Counted from the stretch's first letter, positions 50,701 through 61,276 are shown. The stretch: 64,000 nucleotides of DNA from Psoroptes ovis (GCA_002943765.1 PQWQ01000013.1:1-64000), one strand, 5' to 3'. The notes: a model not told the origin generated them from the letters alone. A program made the numbers and translations.

Positions 50701-51109
50701 TTCTTTCAATTACATTCAAGTTTATTTCAATTTTTTTATGTTTTGTTTGCTTAAATCCATTGACAAATATTCAATTCCATACTTTTTCTACATCTCATAT
50801 TCATTCATACGTGGCTTTTAAATAATTATCTTAGATGTGTATGTGTTAGTCTGCGTGTGTGTTTTAGATAATTCTCAAGAAAATTTTAAAATAATAATTT
50901 CAATTTTATAATTCATCATTGAATTGTGATTAATTTGAATTATTTTTTATTTATAAAATTAATTTATTGTTTATTTTATTTAAAAATCAACGATAACCGA
51001 CGATCATTCATTATTAATTGAATCTCATTGATTATTTATTCATTTTATATTTATATTAATCAATTCAAAGTTTATCGAAAATAATAATAATTATTCCTAT
51101 ATCGTCAAA
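47773..51109. other. Intergenic region between SPG7 and hexokinase
   Basis: The SPG7 3' end probably includes the AATAAA at about 47848. The overlapping opposite-strand frames at 47803-48094 look like chance frames in 3' flank. The rest is AT-rich with CA tracts (about 50300). A slightly GC-richer patch with AATGCAGCTTCTGCAT near 48482 and a CRE at 50194-50201 lie on the hexokinase side. No gene supported. Confidence 0.5.
50194..50201. promoter_or_regulatory. Consensus cAMP-response element (CRE)
   Basis: TGACGTCA is the full palindromic CREB/ATF site, in the context CCATG-TGACGTCA-TCATATGCG. It lies about 0.9 kb before the first hexokinase ATG. A role in hexokinase control is inference from position only. 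Confidence 0.4.
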
Positions 51110-53339
51110 ATGTCGAGAAGAATGTCTCAAACAGCAAAAAGAGTAAGTAGATTTATGTTTTTGAATTTTGTTTGCCATACTTATAAGCCATGTTATGTCT
51201 GTTGTTCCTTATCTTTCCATATCGATATCGAAAAGAATTTCATTCATTTTCATTTTTTTATCGTTTAAAATTCATCTATTTTTTTGTCTATTTCTGTCTG
51301 GAATTTGACCATGTCCAAATGGTCTGATATGTGTTCATGTGGTAGTTTTCATTTACGATTTTTCATTGATATATAGAATGGTGGAAAAAAACTAAATTAT
51401 ATTCTTCACAACAATTCTATATGCCACTTACCACAAGTTTTATGTTTAGATGATCAAATGAATATTTAATATTGAAAATAGTTCATTTGATTGCATATTG
51501 CAAATTTTTTTTTTTAATTCTGGAAATGTCAAAATGTATAACCTTGGAAATCTTTCTTTTCTCCCGACTGTTTCCATTTTACATTTATGTTCTGTTACTG
51601 TCACTGTCAAAAAGTGATCAACCAAATAACCGAATATTGTATTATTACTTGTGATTTTCAATTGATTCTATTTTATTTGTGTAAAAGATTATTATTGAAA
51701 ATAGCCAATAAACAATGCCTAAATCTCCTGTATGTAGTTCCAAATAATATGAATTATTAATTTTATTTTTTTCTGTTATTTTTATTTTTAATAAAGGTTG
51801 ATTTATCAACACGTTCATTAGTATTGACTAATGATCAAATATCAAAAATATCTAATCTATTATTGAATGAAATAAATGAAGGATTACGTCGAGAAACAAA
51901 TCCTATTGCTTCAGTAAAATGTTATCCAACATTTGTTCGTGATGTGCCTGATGGTACTGAAAAAGGAAAATTTATGGCCCTTGATCTTGGTGGCACCAAT
52001 TTTCGTGTGTTAGTGATTGATATTGATGGTGATAAATTCGCAATGGACAATGAAATCTATGCCATACCAACAGAAATAATGACTGGAACCGGTGTAGCAT
52101 TATTCGACCACATCGCTGCTTGTATGGCATCATTCATGACTGATAGAAATATCAAAAATTTAAAATTACCCCTTGGTTTTACCTTCAGCTTTCCATGTCG
52201 TCAAGAAGGTTTAACAAAAGCACGCCTAGTATCATGGACAAAAGGTTTTTGTTGTTCTGGTGTCGAAGGAGAAGATGTTGTGCAACTATTGCGTGAAGCA
52301 GTAAAACGTCGAGGCGACATCCAGATCGATGTAATGGCTGTTGTCAATGACACAACCGGCACATTGATGTCATGTGCGCATAAAAATCGTGAATGCCGTG
52401 TTGGTGTTATTATTGGGACCGGTTTTAATGCATGTTACATGGAAAATAAAAAAAATGTTGAATTATTCACTGAAGATGTTCCTGGACCTAATCAAGTCAT
52501 AGTCAATACTGAATGGGGTGCATTCGGTGATAATGGTGTTTTAGATTTTTTCCGAACCGACTGGGACGATGAAGTAAATACATATTCATTAAATAAAGGA
52601 AGACAATTGTAAGTTTGTTTTGGGTTGGATTTGGATGAAAATTTAATGAGATTATTATTTGTTTTTTAGATTTGAAAAAATGATATCAGGCATGTACATG
52701 GGTGAATTGGTTCGAAGTATTGCTGCTGATCTTTGTCGCCGTGGACTTTTGTTCGGTGGTAAAGGATCAACAGAATTATTCACACCACATCGTTTCAAAT
52801 CAGCCTATGTATCAGCTATTGAAGGTGATCCAGATGGTGATTATACTAATGTAATAAAAGCCTGTGAAGAAATGAATTTATCTCATGCAACCACCGATGA
52901 TCATGAAGGAATCAAATTAATTTGTCATCGTATATCGCTGCGCGCTGCACATCTAGCATCGGCTGCAATTGCAACATTATTGAATCGTTTAAATCGACCA
53001 CATACAACAGTTGGCATCGATGGTTCAGTATTTAAATATCATCCGAATTTCAAAAATGTGATGAATGAAAAAATTTTAGAATTAGTTAATCCAGGTATTG
53101 AATTTGAATTAATGTTATCCGAAGATGGTAGTGGACGTGGTGCAGCATTAGTAGCAGCTGTAGCCGTACGGCAACAAGAAGAAGCTAGTAAACGTGGCCG
53201 AAATCGTAAAATTACACCGATACCAGATTCAATGAAATCATTAGTCAATGGTAATGGGAATGGGAATAGTAATGTCAATAATAATAATGGTAATGGTAAT
53301 AATAAGAGTAATGAAAATGGAGCTAAAATTCAAGGATAA
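51110..53339 (+). CDS. Hexokinase (single-domain, invertebrate type)
   Basis: The enzyme phosphorylates glucose at C6 with ATP, the entry step of glycolysis. The main model has exons 51110-51142 (MSRRMSQTAKR), 51797-52608 and 52670-53339, giving 504 residues, one 50-kDa-type domain. Visible motifs are the ATP phosphate-1 loop LDLGGTNFRVLVID, the sugar-binding block TFSFPCRQEGL...SWTKGF, the catalytic aspartate region VNDTTGTLMSCA, IIGTGFNACYME, NTEWGAFGDNG, and the late glycine-rich adenosine region LSEDGSGRGAALVAAVA. The first intron is 654 bp, long for this window, and contains an alternative first exon at 51715-51729. The C-terminus carries an unusual Asn/Gly-rich tail of about 25 residues encoded by AATGGT-type repeats. 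The short N-terminus lacks the hydrophobic mitochondrial-binding helix of vertebrate HK1/2. Confidence 0.94.
51715..51729 (+). other. Alternative first coding exon of hexokinase
   Basis: ATGCCTAAATCTCCT (MPKSP) is directly followed by GTATGT, a good donor, and is in phase 0 with the shared acceptor at 51797, just like the upstream first exon. It would give a shorter N-terminus, MPKSP-VDLSTRS. It sits inside intron 1, so use would need its own promoter. Confidence 0.5.
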
Positions 53340-54327
53340 AACAAATGAGGGAAATGATGTAAATGAACCGAACAAAGTATTGTATTTAATCAACGGAAGA
53401 CACTAAAAAATTGCGATAAAATTCATAAAATGAATTAAAATTATATCGAAGATTTACTATGTTATGATATAAATCTGTCAAAAATATTATAACGATTGTT
53501 GAAATCATCTCTGAGAAAAAAAATCTAAGATTTAATTAAGAAAAAAAATTATCAATGGTTTTCCAATTCATTTTTCATTTTTTTAGGTTTTACATTATAA
53601 AATTGCATTTATCAATTGATCATTTCATTTTATTCATCTTAACACTAATTATTGGTTTATCATTATTGAATTCAATTTAATATTTTTTATTTTATTTTCA
53701 ATCAATGAAACAAAAAACAAACAAAATTTAATTTAAATTTGATTTCATCGATTTATTATTTATATTCATTCATTGATTGATTTACAATTCACACGTACAC
53801 ACACGAATATTATCAATTTCCATTCAATTATTTTAATTATTTGAATTAAATTTTAGCAAATTAATGTAACACACATATAAACGCTGAAACTCGAAGCATA
53901 TTATTACTGTTTTAATTATTATTCTTAATTATATTTTAATCTTATTGAAATAAAAAAAAATTTCTTATAATTTAAACTTGTGATTGATTGCCATTCATTA
54001 CTGCGATAGTTCAATTTTGAAATGATGTATCACATTTAAGAATTAGAAGAAAAATAATTAACGAAATTTTTTGAAAATCAATCGATGGCAGCACTTCAAA
54101 GATTTCAAATCAAAATGCAATTTTGTTTAATTTTGAAATTAATTAATTATTAAAAATTAATTGTAATCAATTTCACTTTTGGATGTTTTGATTCATTCTC
54201 AAAAAGAAAAGTAAACAAATTCAATGTTTGTTTTTTAATATTAAATTACATTTAATTAAAATTTTTGTATAAGCTAAAAATATTTGTCAAGATCAATAAT
54301 GAAAATGAAAATAATTACAATGATGAT
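53340..54327. other. 3' flank of hexokinase and of the first 12-Cys gene (tail-to-tail)
   Basis: The two genes converge here. AT-rich sequence only; AATAAA-type signals near 53949 (plus strand) could end hexokinase transcripts. No gene seen. Confidence 0.6.
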
Positions 54328-55185
54328 TTAATCAGATAATTGTGAATCGATAGCAAATAAAATGGCAAAAAAATATGACCGAAGCCGATAATTGATTTTT
54401 ATCGTTTTATCTAATTGTTCATTTTTCAATGGTTTTAATTTATCACAAAGATCTGTATGTTCATTATAATCACCACAACCATAATTAACAATATCACCTT
54501 TTATATTACGAAATAATTCCATTAATGTTTCACGTCCTTTTTCATCCATGCATGGTATCGATAATGATCGTTCAGCACAATTCATCAATTCTATTTGATT
54601 ACTATTTGAATGAATGAATGAAAATATTGATTGTGGAAATATGATTAAAAAAATAAAGATTTGAACTTGAAAATAATGAATAATAAATTGTCTTTATCGG
54701 ACTTACCAGCAAATATGATTAATTTTTTCGCTGCCAATACGATATGGTATTAAATTACGTGTACGATTAGCAAATATATCAATACAATCAATTTTATTAA
54801 TTATTGTATTGAAACATTGTGTTGTTTGTAATAATTTTTGTTGCTTTTTTTGTCGCTTTTTATTACACAATATTTTCCAATATCTTTTCGTACTATAAAT
54901 AAATATTTTGCTTACAGAAGATGCATCATTATTAAGACATTCATTTAGAAAATTCTCCAATTCAATAAAAATTTTATCATTTTCTTTACAAAATTTATTT
55001 AATTCACTTTTATTGGTCGGATATGATCGGCCACCATTACCGATACCAATTAATCGAATAAATTGACGATCAATTTCTTCTAATCGTTTATCATTACAAT
55101 TTGTTTTATTTAATAATAATTTTTGTTGTAATGATTTGATAATGAATAGATTAATTATAATAATCAATAATAAATTTCGTTTCAT
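54328..55185 (-). CDS. Secreted 12-cysteine protein, diverged paralog
   Basis: Minus-strand exons 55185-54707 and 54601-54328 join in frame (intron 105 bp) to 250 residues. A hydrophobic signal peptide covers about the first 20 residues. The mature part has 12 cysteines in the same order as the two paralogs at 55996 and 59398: NC, FCKEN, ECL, LC, QC, DC, ICC, NCAE, PCMD, GCGDYNE and LCDKL. The exon junction falls inside the CC pair (TG|T), and the continuation CNQIELMNCAE aligns with CNFVNAMKCAD of the paralogs. The spacing (CC...C......C....GD..N..CG.Y....D.C) resembles secreted arthropod proteins with a DUF19-like cysteine pattern; I cannot name a function. It lacks the intron at the CK|E position present in the paralogs. 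Three N-glycosylation-type NKT/NKS/NRT sites are visible. Confidence 0.8.
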
Positions 55186-55747
55186 TTTTTTTCTCTAATC
55201 AGAAAAAATGTTTCGTATTTATTTGAAGAAAAAAAACTTGAATAATTTTTTTTTTTTTTTTTTATAAAAATGAAAAATCAACAACAATTAAACAACGATT
55301 TAAGTTGAAAAACCAGTAATTTTTTCTCAAGAAACAACAGTCTTAAAGAAAAATTCAATTTTCCATCAGATTAGTGACGATTAATTGAATATTATGCGTG
55401 TGTTGTGACAATATTCAATGCAATGAATGAATGAATTTGAAAGTAAACGAAAAATAAATATGAATACACATAAATTTGAACAAAGATAAATTACATTTTT
55501 TCATGAAAAAAATAGTGCAAAAACTCTTGTTGTTTTCGCTGTTGTTGGTGCTGTTTCGATGACAAAAATCTGACCAGAAATAATTGTAAAATAAATAGAT
55601 TTTGTTTTGCTCTACTAGAAAATCAAAATGTATAATTGATATATTTTTCCATGTTACAACCAGTTTTGTTTCCTTTCAGGCAGCAAAAGAAACAAACGAA
55701 ACAAACAAAAACACATGATTAAATCTGATAATAAAAAAGTTTCAAGG
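55186..55747. other. Spacer upstream of the first 12-Cys gene
   Basis: This is the promoter side of the gene starting at 55185 and the left edge of the tandem duplication. A 22-nt poly-T run occurs at about 55242-55263. No gene seen. Confidence 0.6.
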
Positions 55748-55995
55748 TTGCAAACAATTGAATGAATAATCAAAGCTACCATCATTTTTTTTCATTACAT
55801 GACAAATATCATGTAAATGACAGGGAAAAAATTTCAAAATTTTTTTAATTTTGAATTTGAATAATGAAAAATGCTTACAAAATGCCACTGAGAATCTTTC
55901 ATATTAGATTAATTAAGATCATAAAAATTACAGAGAAAAATATTTCGATTTAAATTTAAAATCATAATTTATGTTTGTAATGTTAAATTAGTTTC

Positions 55996-56821
55996 TTAAT
56001 CAATAACAGAATAACCACCCATTGATTCGAGTAATTGAAAATGAGCAAACGCAAGGGATTTCAATTTTTTATCAAATTTATAATTTTTATCGAATTTATC
56101 TTTAGGTAATTTTGGTATGGTTTCGCAACGATCAGTCGATTCATTATATTCACCGCATGCAAAATTAACAAGATCACCTGTCAATGCTCGAATATTATCC
56201 AATGCCAATTCTTTTCCACTATCAGTCATACATGATTTTTTTGAAAGTTCAATGTCTGCACATTTCATTGCATTAACAAAATTGCAACAAGCATAATTAA
56301 TTTTTTCTTTGCCAATTTTATATGGTATCAATTCATAGGTATCATTACTCAATTTTGATAAACATGTAAAATCATTCAAAAAAGTATTTACACAACCAGC
56401 AACATCTAATAGTTTGGCCAATTTTTTCATATTACGTTTTTTTCCACACAAAGGTTTCATATTCTTTTTTGCACTGAATAAAATAATTTTGAATAGTCTT
56501 TGATCATCTTGTGAAAGGCATTCATCGAAAAATTTTCCTGCTATATCAAGGTTACGATTTATTTCTCTAAGGTCAAATTTAAAATTGAATATTTTATTTG
56601 AAATAAAATAAACGATAAACTTACTTGCAACTGTCAGGTAAATCATTCATCGATGCGGGGAGTTTGCGACCTTCCGGTCCGAATGTTTCTAATTTTAAAA
56701 ATATTTTATCAATATCTTTCAGGCGTTTACTTGTACATTCTGGTTTTTTCAAAATCAATTGTTTTGCATTTAATACGATCAGAAGATCCAGCAAAAATAT
56801 TAATAATATTGGTAATTTCAT
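55996..56821 (-). CDS. Secreted 12-cysteine protein, duplicate copy A
   Basis: Minus-strand exons 56821-56625 and 56566-55996 join at TGC AA|A (SCK-EINRN) to 255 residues. The N-terminus MKLPILLIFLLDLLIVLNA is a clear signal peptide. The mature protein is Lys-rich with 12 cysteines, including an ACC pair and the block GDLVNFACGEYNESTDRC. It is very similar to copy B (59398) and clearly related to the protein at 54328. The second intron of that older paralog is absent here, and an intron absent there is present. A TATA box lies about 73 bp before the ATG. Probable extracellular role (haemolymph, gut or cuticle) is inference; function unknown. Confidence 0.85.
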
Positions 56822-56893
56822 TTTTTTCTAATTCAGTAAAAATAATGATTTTCAAATAATGTAAATGATTTCCATTTCACACTGAACACATCG

Positions 56894-56901
56894 TATTTAT
56901 A
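56894..56901 (-). promoter_or_regulatory. TATA box of copy A
   Basis: On the minus strand the site reads TATAAATA in the context GGATATAAATACGATG, 73 bp before the start codon. The same context is preserved before copy B. Confidence 0.6.
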
Positions 56902-57101
56902 TCCTGAGAATCATTCAATCTTGTGAATTCTTATGAATTCATTTTTTTGTTGTTTAAGCAACAACATTGAACTTCAAATAATTTTTACATGTTTATAAGA
57001 GAAAGGGTATCATGACAGAAATAAAATATGAGTATTTTTCCATCATTCAATGACGTTGATGAAATTTAATGATTAATGAACAAAAAAAAGTTTAATCAAA
57101 T

Positions 57102-58534
57102 TCAATGATAAATTTCAAGATTATCATCATATATTTCACTAATTTCAAGATTTTCAGGCATAACATCAACGGTGTTATTTATTAATTTCAAATGTTTTTG
57201 TATTAACTCTGTGTTGCTTATAATTTTATTCAATTCTGAGTTCATTATTGAGCGTATAAGATCAATAGAGCCAGGTGACAGCCAACCATCTTTTTCAGTG
57301 CATTCGATCTCATTACCGTCATTTTCATGAATTATTTTCTGTATTTCATCGATTTCAATATCACATAATTGAAACGTAGTACGTTTCAATGTTGATAATT
57401 GTCCTTGACGAAATAGATAACTTTTATCAATATTGTCATCATCATCATTATCAGCAGATTTGATAGTGGATTTTTCACCAAATTTATTCAAAAAAGATGC
57501 AACATTTTCATTATTCTTAAATGTTGAAGTGCTTTTTTGTTCGTCAATCGTTGTAATCGATTGATTTATTTGGTTGATAGTATGATCATTTTTACGATTA
57601 GCTCGTGCTTCTATTGTTTGATAAATTTTTGCTTTAGGATCTTTTCGTGGATCGTAACCATATTTAATCCATAATGAACGAAATGGACCATTTTCAAAAT
57701 AATAGGTTGTATATGATAGTAAATAACGTAATAATACTGGGGAACATTTCAAATGACAAATCAATGCATATCTAGACCAGCAGGGCCTTTCTTCGAACTT
57801 TTCTTCAATTTTTTTGGCTATTTCTGACCGTAATAAGCTTTTATCAAAATCTTTCCGATATTCTTCGGGTAGTTTTTCGGGTACTGATTTATCTTCCCAT
57901 CGTACAACAGAATAATTTACTTTACGTGATTTACGCAAACGGCGAATCAAATCTTGTTGTAAATCATTTTTTTCAATATCTTTACGCATCATTGTAATCA
58001 GCTGTTTTGGCTGAAAAAATCTCGAATTGAAATATTGTTTTATCATTGTGATGCTATCATCATTTTCAATTGATAAATTTGCATCACAATTCAATATGAA
58101 ATCTGATTTCATAAATTCATTACGAATGTCACTATAATTAGAAAAAAATACCAATAAAAAAATGGGTTTGGAACAATCAAATCGAAAAAAAACCTTGATG
58201 TTGGCAATAATTGCATATCACAAATTGAATTTTCAAAATGAAATCTTGTATTAATGATACCGAATGGCTCAAATTTATAATCGGTGAATGAACCATCAGG
58301 CTGTCGTTTACGTTTAACTTTCAATACTAAATCTTTACATTGTTTACGATCAGAAAATAATGGTATAGAATTAGGATCATCGGGACGAAAACGAAATCGT
58401 AAACGTTCCCGTTCATTTTTGAATGTTTGTCCGATTTGATTAAGTCCACCACAACATTTGTAAAAATTCTGTAAATTCATCACTTTTGCTGGACTATCAA
58501 TGACGAACATTTGTTGAAGACTATTTTGTTCCAT
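57102..58534 (-). CDS. GTF3C5: General transcription factor 3C subunit 5 (TFIIIC63-like)
   Basis: This subunit of TFIIIC helps recognise the A-box of tRNA genes and recruits TFIIIB for RNA polymerase III. Exons 58534-58194 and 58131-57102 (62-bp intron) join at PTS-SDIRNEF to 456 residues (human 519). Family features are YKCCGGLNQIGQTFKNERERLRFRF (the GG...Q....... LRFRP block), PNSIPLFSDRKQCKDLVLKVKRK, a winged-helix-type segment RPCWSRYALICHLKC with YYFENGPFRSLWIKYGYDPRKDP, and an acidic C-terminal tail. The RPxWSR...L and FxxGPWR..W.RxGYDPR-like blocks are highly characteristic. A broken duplicate lies at 60506-61069. The start is the first ATG. Confidence 0.9.
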
Positions 58535-58781
58535 TTTTTCGGGTTTTTAATTTGATTTAATGGTTTTTTTTCAAAATAAAAAAAGCCAAAACATTGAAAT
58601 TGAAGCCAACGTATCCGATCGGCACCAGATGATGCCACCTGGGATATTCAATTTGAATTATTTCTAATTCAATCAAATTTTAATATTATCTTTTCATCCA
58701 GATACCAATAATCGAATATTGATGATTGAGAATATTGCTACATATATCATCATTATTGTGCTGATCTTTGATGCTAGTACT
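58535..58781. promoter_or_regulatory. GTF3C5 promoter region
   Basis: It contains CCGATCGGCACCAGATGATGCCA (58615-58638; the inner GGCA..TGCC is an inverted repeat), which is conserved base for base in the duplicated copy near 61156-61178 while flanks drift. It also holds the 3' end of the small peptide gene. Confidence 0.45.
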
Positions 58782-59052
58782 TCAGCCACCAAAAAGACCA
58801 GAATTTGCAGCTGCATTGCTCAAACCAGATAATGGCTGATATAATCCCCTTCCATTTCGTCGCGTTTCACCAATTTCAATTCGATTATCATCGTTCGCCG
58901 ATGAAATCATTTGTAATGGTAATGTATTACAATTCACCATGTAAATGATGGTGATTAAAAAACAAAACGTCTGTGAAAAAATGAATTTTGAATTAAATTT
59001 GATTTTCGAAAAAATTGATCAAATCACTTACTATCAAATTGATTGAATTCAT
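58782..59052 (-). CDS. Small spliced secreted peptide precursor, 69 residues, novel
   Basis: Two minus-strand exons, 59052-59032 (MNSINLI) and 58970-58782, are joined by a 61-bp intron with a perfect GTAAGT donor and a TTTTTTCACAG acceptor. The product begins with a strong signal peptide (hydrophobic through residue about 20, ending MVNC). The mature part is short and polar. A dibasic Arg44-Arg45 would release a 24-residue C-terminal peptide starting NGRGLYQPLSGL and ending LFGG, without an amidation Gly-Lys/Arg. The layout (signal, spacer, dibasic site, peptide) is like a neuropeptide or peptide-hormone precursor, but I recognise no known family. It could instead be an antimicrobial or cuticular small protein, although Cys-poor. 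It lies between duplication units and is single-copy. It is too short for standard ORF cut-offs. Confidence 0.6.
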
Positions 59053-59397
59053 TTTTAAAATTTTTTCTAGTTTGATCGTTTGTTGGTGAATGATCAAGGA
59101 TGAATGATTCTATTTCACACCAGAAAAACCATTGCAAACAATTGAATGTATAATCAAAGTTACCATCATTTTTTCCCTTATATGATTAATATCATATAAA
59201 TGACAGGGAAAAAAATTTCCAATTAAATTTTTTCTTATTTTGAATCAATAACGAAAAATGCTTGCGAAATGCCAATGAGAATCTTTCATATTAGATTAAT
59301 TAATTAAGATCATAAAAATTACAGAGAAAAATATTTCGATTTTAATTTGAAATCATAATTTATCTATTTACTGTTAGTTGTGTTAGTCTAGATTTTC
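59053..59397. other. Spacer between the peptide gene and copy B
   Basis: This holds the peptide gene promoter side and, from 59132, the left part of duplication unit B with the 3' flank of copy B. No gene seen. Confidence 0.6.
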
Positions 59398-60218
59398 TTA
59401 ATCAACAACAGAAAAACCACCCATTGATTCGAGTAATTGAAAATGAGCAAATGAAAGGGATTTCAATTTTTTATCAAATTTATAATTTTTATCGAATTTA
59501 TCTTTAGGTAATTTTGGTATGGTTTCGCAACGATCAGTCGATTCATCATATTCACCGCATGCAAAATTAACAAGATCACCTGTCAATGCTCGAATATTAT
59601 CCATTGTCATTTCTTTTCCACTATCAGTCATACACGATTTTTTAGAAAATTCAGTGTCAGCACATCTCATTGCATTAACAAAATTGCAACAAGCATAATT
59701 AATTTTTTCTTTGCCAATTTTATATGGTATCAATTCATAGGTATCATAACTTAATTTTGATAAACATGTAAAATCATTCAAAAAAGTATTCACACAACCA
59801 TAAGTATCTAATAGTTTGGCCAATTTTTTCATATTACGTTTTTTTCCACACAAAGGTTTCATACTCTTTTTTGCACTGAATATAATAATTTTGAATAATT
59901 TTTGACCATCTTGTGAAAGGCATTCATCTATAAATTTTCCTGCTATATCAAGGTAACGATTTATTTCTCTAGGTTTAAATTTATAATTAAATATTTGTAG
60001 TAAAATTGAAGATAAACTTACTTGCAACTTTCAGGTAAATCATTCATCGATGCGGGGAGTTTGCGACCTTCTGGTCCGAATGTTTCTAATTTTGAAAATA
60101 TTTTATCATTATCTTTTAGGCGTTTACTTGTGCATTCTGGTTTTTTCAAAATGAATTGTTTTGCATTTAATACGATCAAAAAATCTAGTAAAAATATCAA
60201 TAATAATGGCGATTTCAT
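59398..60218 (-). CDS. Secreted 12-cysteine protein, duplicate copy B
   Basis: Exons 60218-60022 and 59968-59398 join exactly as in copy A to 255 residues, with the same intron phase and all 12 cysteines. The signal peptide is MKSPLLLIFLLDFLIVLNA. Substitutions relative to copy A are scattered (for example DKIFSKLE for DKIFLKLE, FIDECLSQDG for FFDECLSQDD) without gaps, so the frame is under constraint while the neighbouring GTF3C5 duplicate decayed. It has its own TATA box at 60288-60295. Function unknown; retention suggests dosage or diversification benefit, which is inference. Confidence 0.85.
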
Positions 60219-60287
60219 TTTTTCTGATTCAGGATAAATAATTATTTTAAAATAATGTGAATGAAATTTTTCACACCAAACTCATCG

Positions 60288-60295
60288 TATTTATA
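60288..60295 (-). promoter_or_regulatory. TATA box of copy B
   Basis: TATAAATA on the minus strand, 70 bp before the start codon, in the same GGATATAAATACGATG context as before copy A. Confidence 0.6.
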
Positions 60296-60505
60296 TCCTA
60301 AGAATCATTCGATCTTGAGCAATCTTCTTCAAAAAATTAAATTCTTATCAATTCATTTTTTGTTGTTTTCGCAACAGCATTGATCTTCATATAATTTTTA
60401 CTTGGGTAGTAAACAAAATATTAGTATTTTTTCATTGTTTAATGACGCTGATAAAATCCGATGATCAATGAAAAAATAAATTAATATAAAAATTTTTAAT
60501 CAAAT

Positions 60506-61069
60506 TCATTGATAAATTTCACGAATATCATCATATATTTCACAATAATTTCAACAAATTCATGCATAACACCAACGGTGTTATTCATTGATTTCAAATG
60601 TTTTTGTATTAAATCTGTATTTCTTATAATTTTATTCAATTTGGAATTAACTATTGAGCGTATAAGATTAATAGAGCCAGGTGACAGCCAACCATCTTTT
60701 TAGTGCTCTCAATTTCATCACCGTCATTTTCATGAATAAATTTCTGAATTTCATCGATTTCAATACCACATAATTGAAGTATAGTGCGTTTCAATCTTTG
60801 TCGATAATTGTCCTTGACAGAATAGATAACTTTCATCATTATCATCATTATTGTCATCATCATTATTATCAACAGATTTAGAAGTGGATTTTTCACCAAA
60901 TTTATTCAAAAAAGTTGCAACATTATCATTATTCTTAAATGTTGACGTTCAATTTTGAATGTTTGTCTAGTTTGATCAAGTCCACCACAACATTTGTGAA
61001 AATTCTGTATATTCATCATTTTTGCTGGACTATCGATAACGAACATTTGTTGAAGATTATTTGTTCCAT
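60506..61069 (-). pseudogene. GTF3C5 pseudogene in duplication unit B
   Basis: The ends of GTF3C5 remain but the middle is gone. The 5' part (61069 to about 60949) matches codons 1 to about 40 of the intact gene, with a one-base deletion in the third or fourth codon that shifts the frame. The 3' part (about 60945-60506) matches the C-terminal acidic tail, with small indels and an in-frame stop near the ECTEK position. The junction near 60944-60950 joins sequence equivalent to 57526 and 58409 of the intact gene, so the deletion removed the intron and the DNA-binding core. It is non-functional. Confidence 0.85.
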
Positions 61070-61276
61070 TTTTCTTTCGGGTTTTTAATTTGATTAAATG
61101 AATTTATTTTTTTCAAAATAAAAAAATCCAAAATATTGAAATTGAAGCGAGCGTATCCGATCGGCACCAGATGATGCCACTGGTGACTTTCAAATTTTAT
61201 TTGAATTTCAAACTTTCTGACCCAATAACCGATCATTGTCTTTTCATCCAGATACTTATAATCATACATTGATTAT

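Larger units (their letters stand above)
55748..58733. repeat. Tandem segmental duplication, unit A (complete)
   Basis: The segment from TTGCAAACAATTGAATG (55748) to about 58733 is repeated at 59132-61276. It carries one 12-Cys gene and intact GTF3C5 with its 5' flank. Matching continues through intergenic sequence, including the TATA boxes and the GGCACCAGATGATGCC element. This shows a DNA-level duplication rather than retrotransposition. Unit edges are approximate. Confidence 0.85.
59132..61276. repeat. Tandem segmental duplication, unit B (internally deleted)
   Basis: This is the second copy of the 55748-58733 segment in the same orientation. It is shorter because about 0.88 kb of the GTF3C5 body is missing (equivalent to about 57527-58408 of unit A). 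The 12-Cys gene is full length. Confidence 0.85.

Noticed and set aside
61057..61269. 70-codon minus frame overlapping the GTF3C5 pseudogene promoter copy
   Set aside because: It lies in duplicated promoter sequence, and the equivalent in unit A is interrupted.
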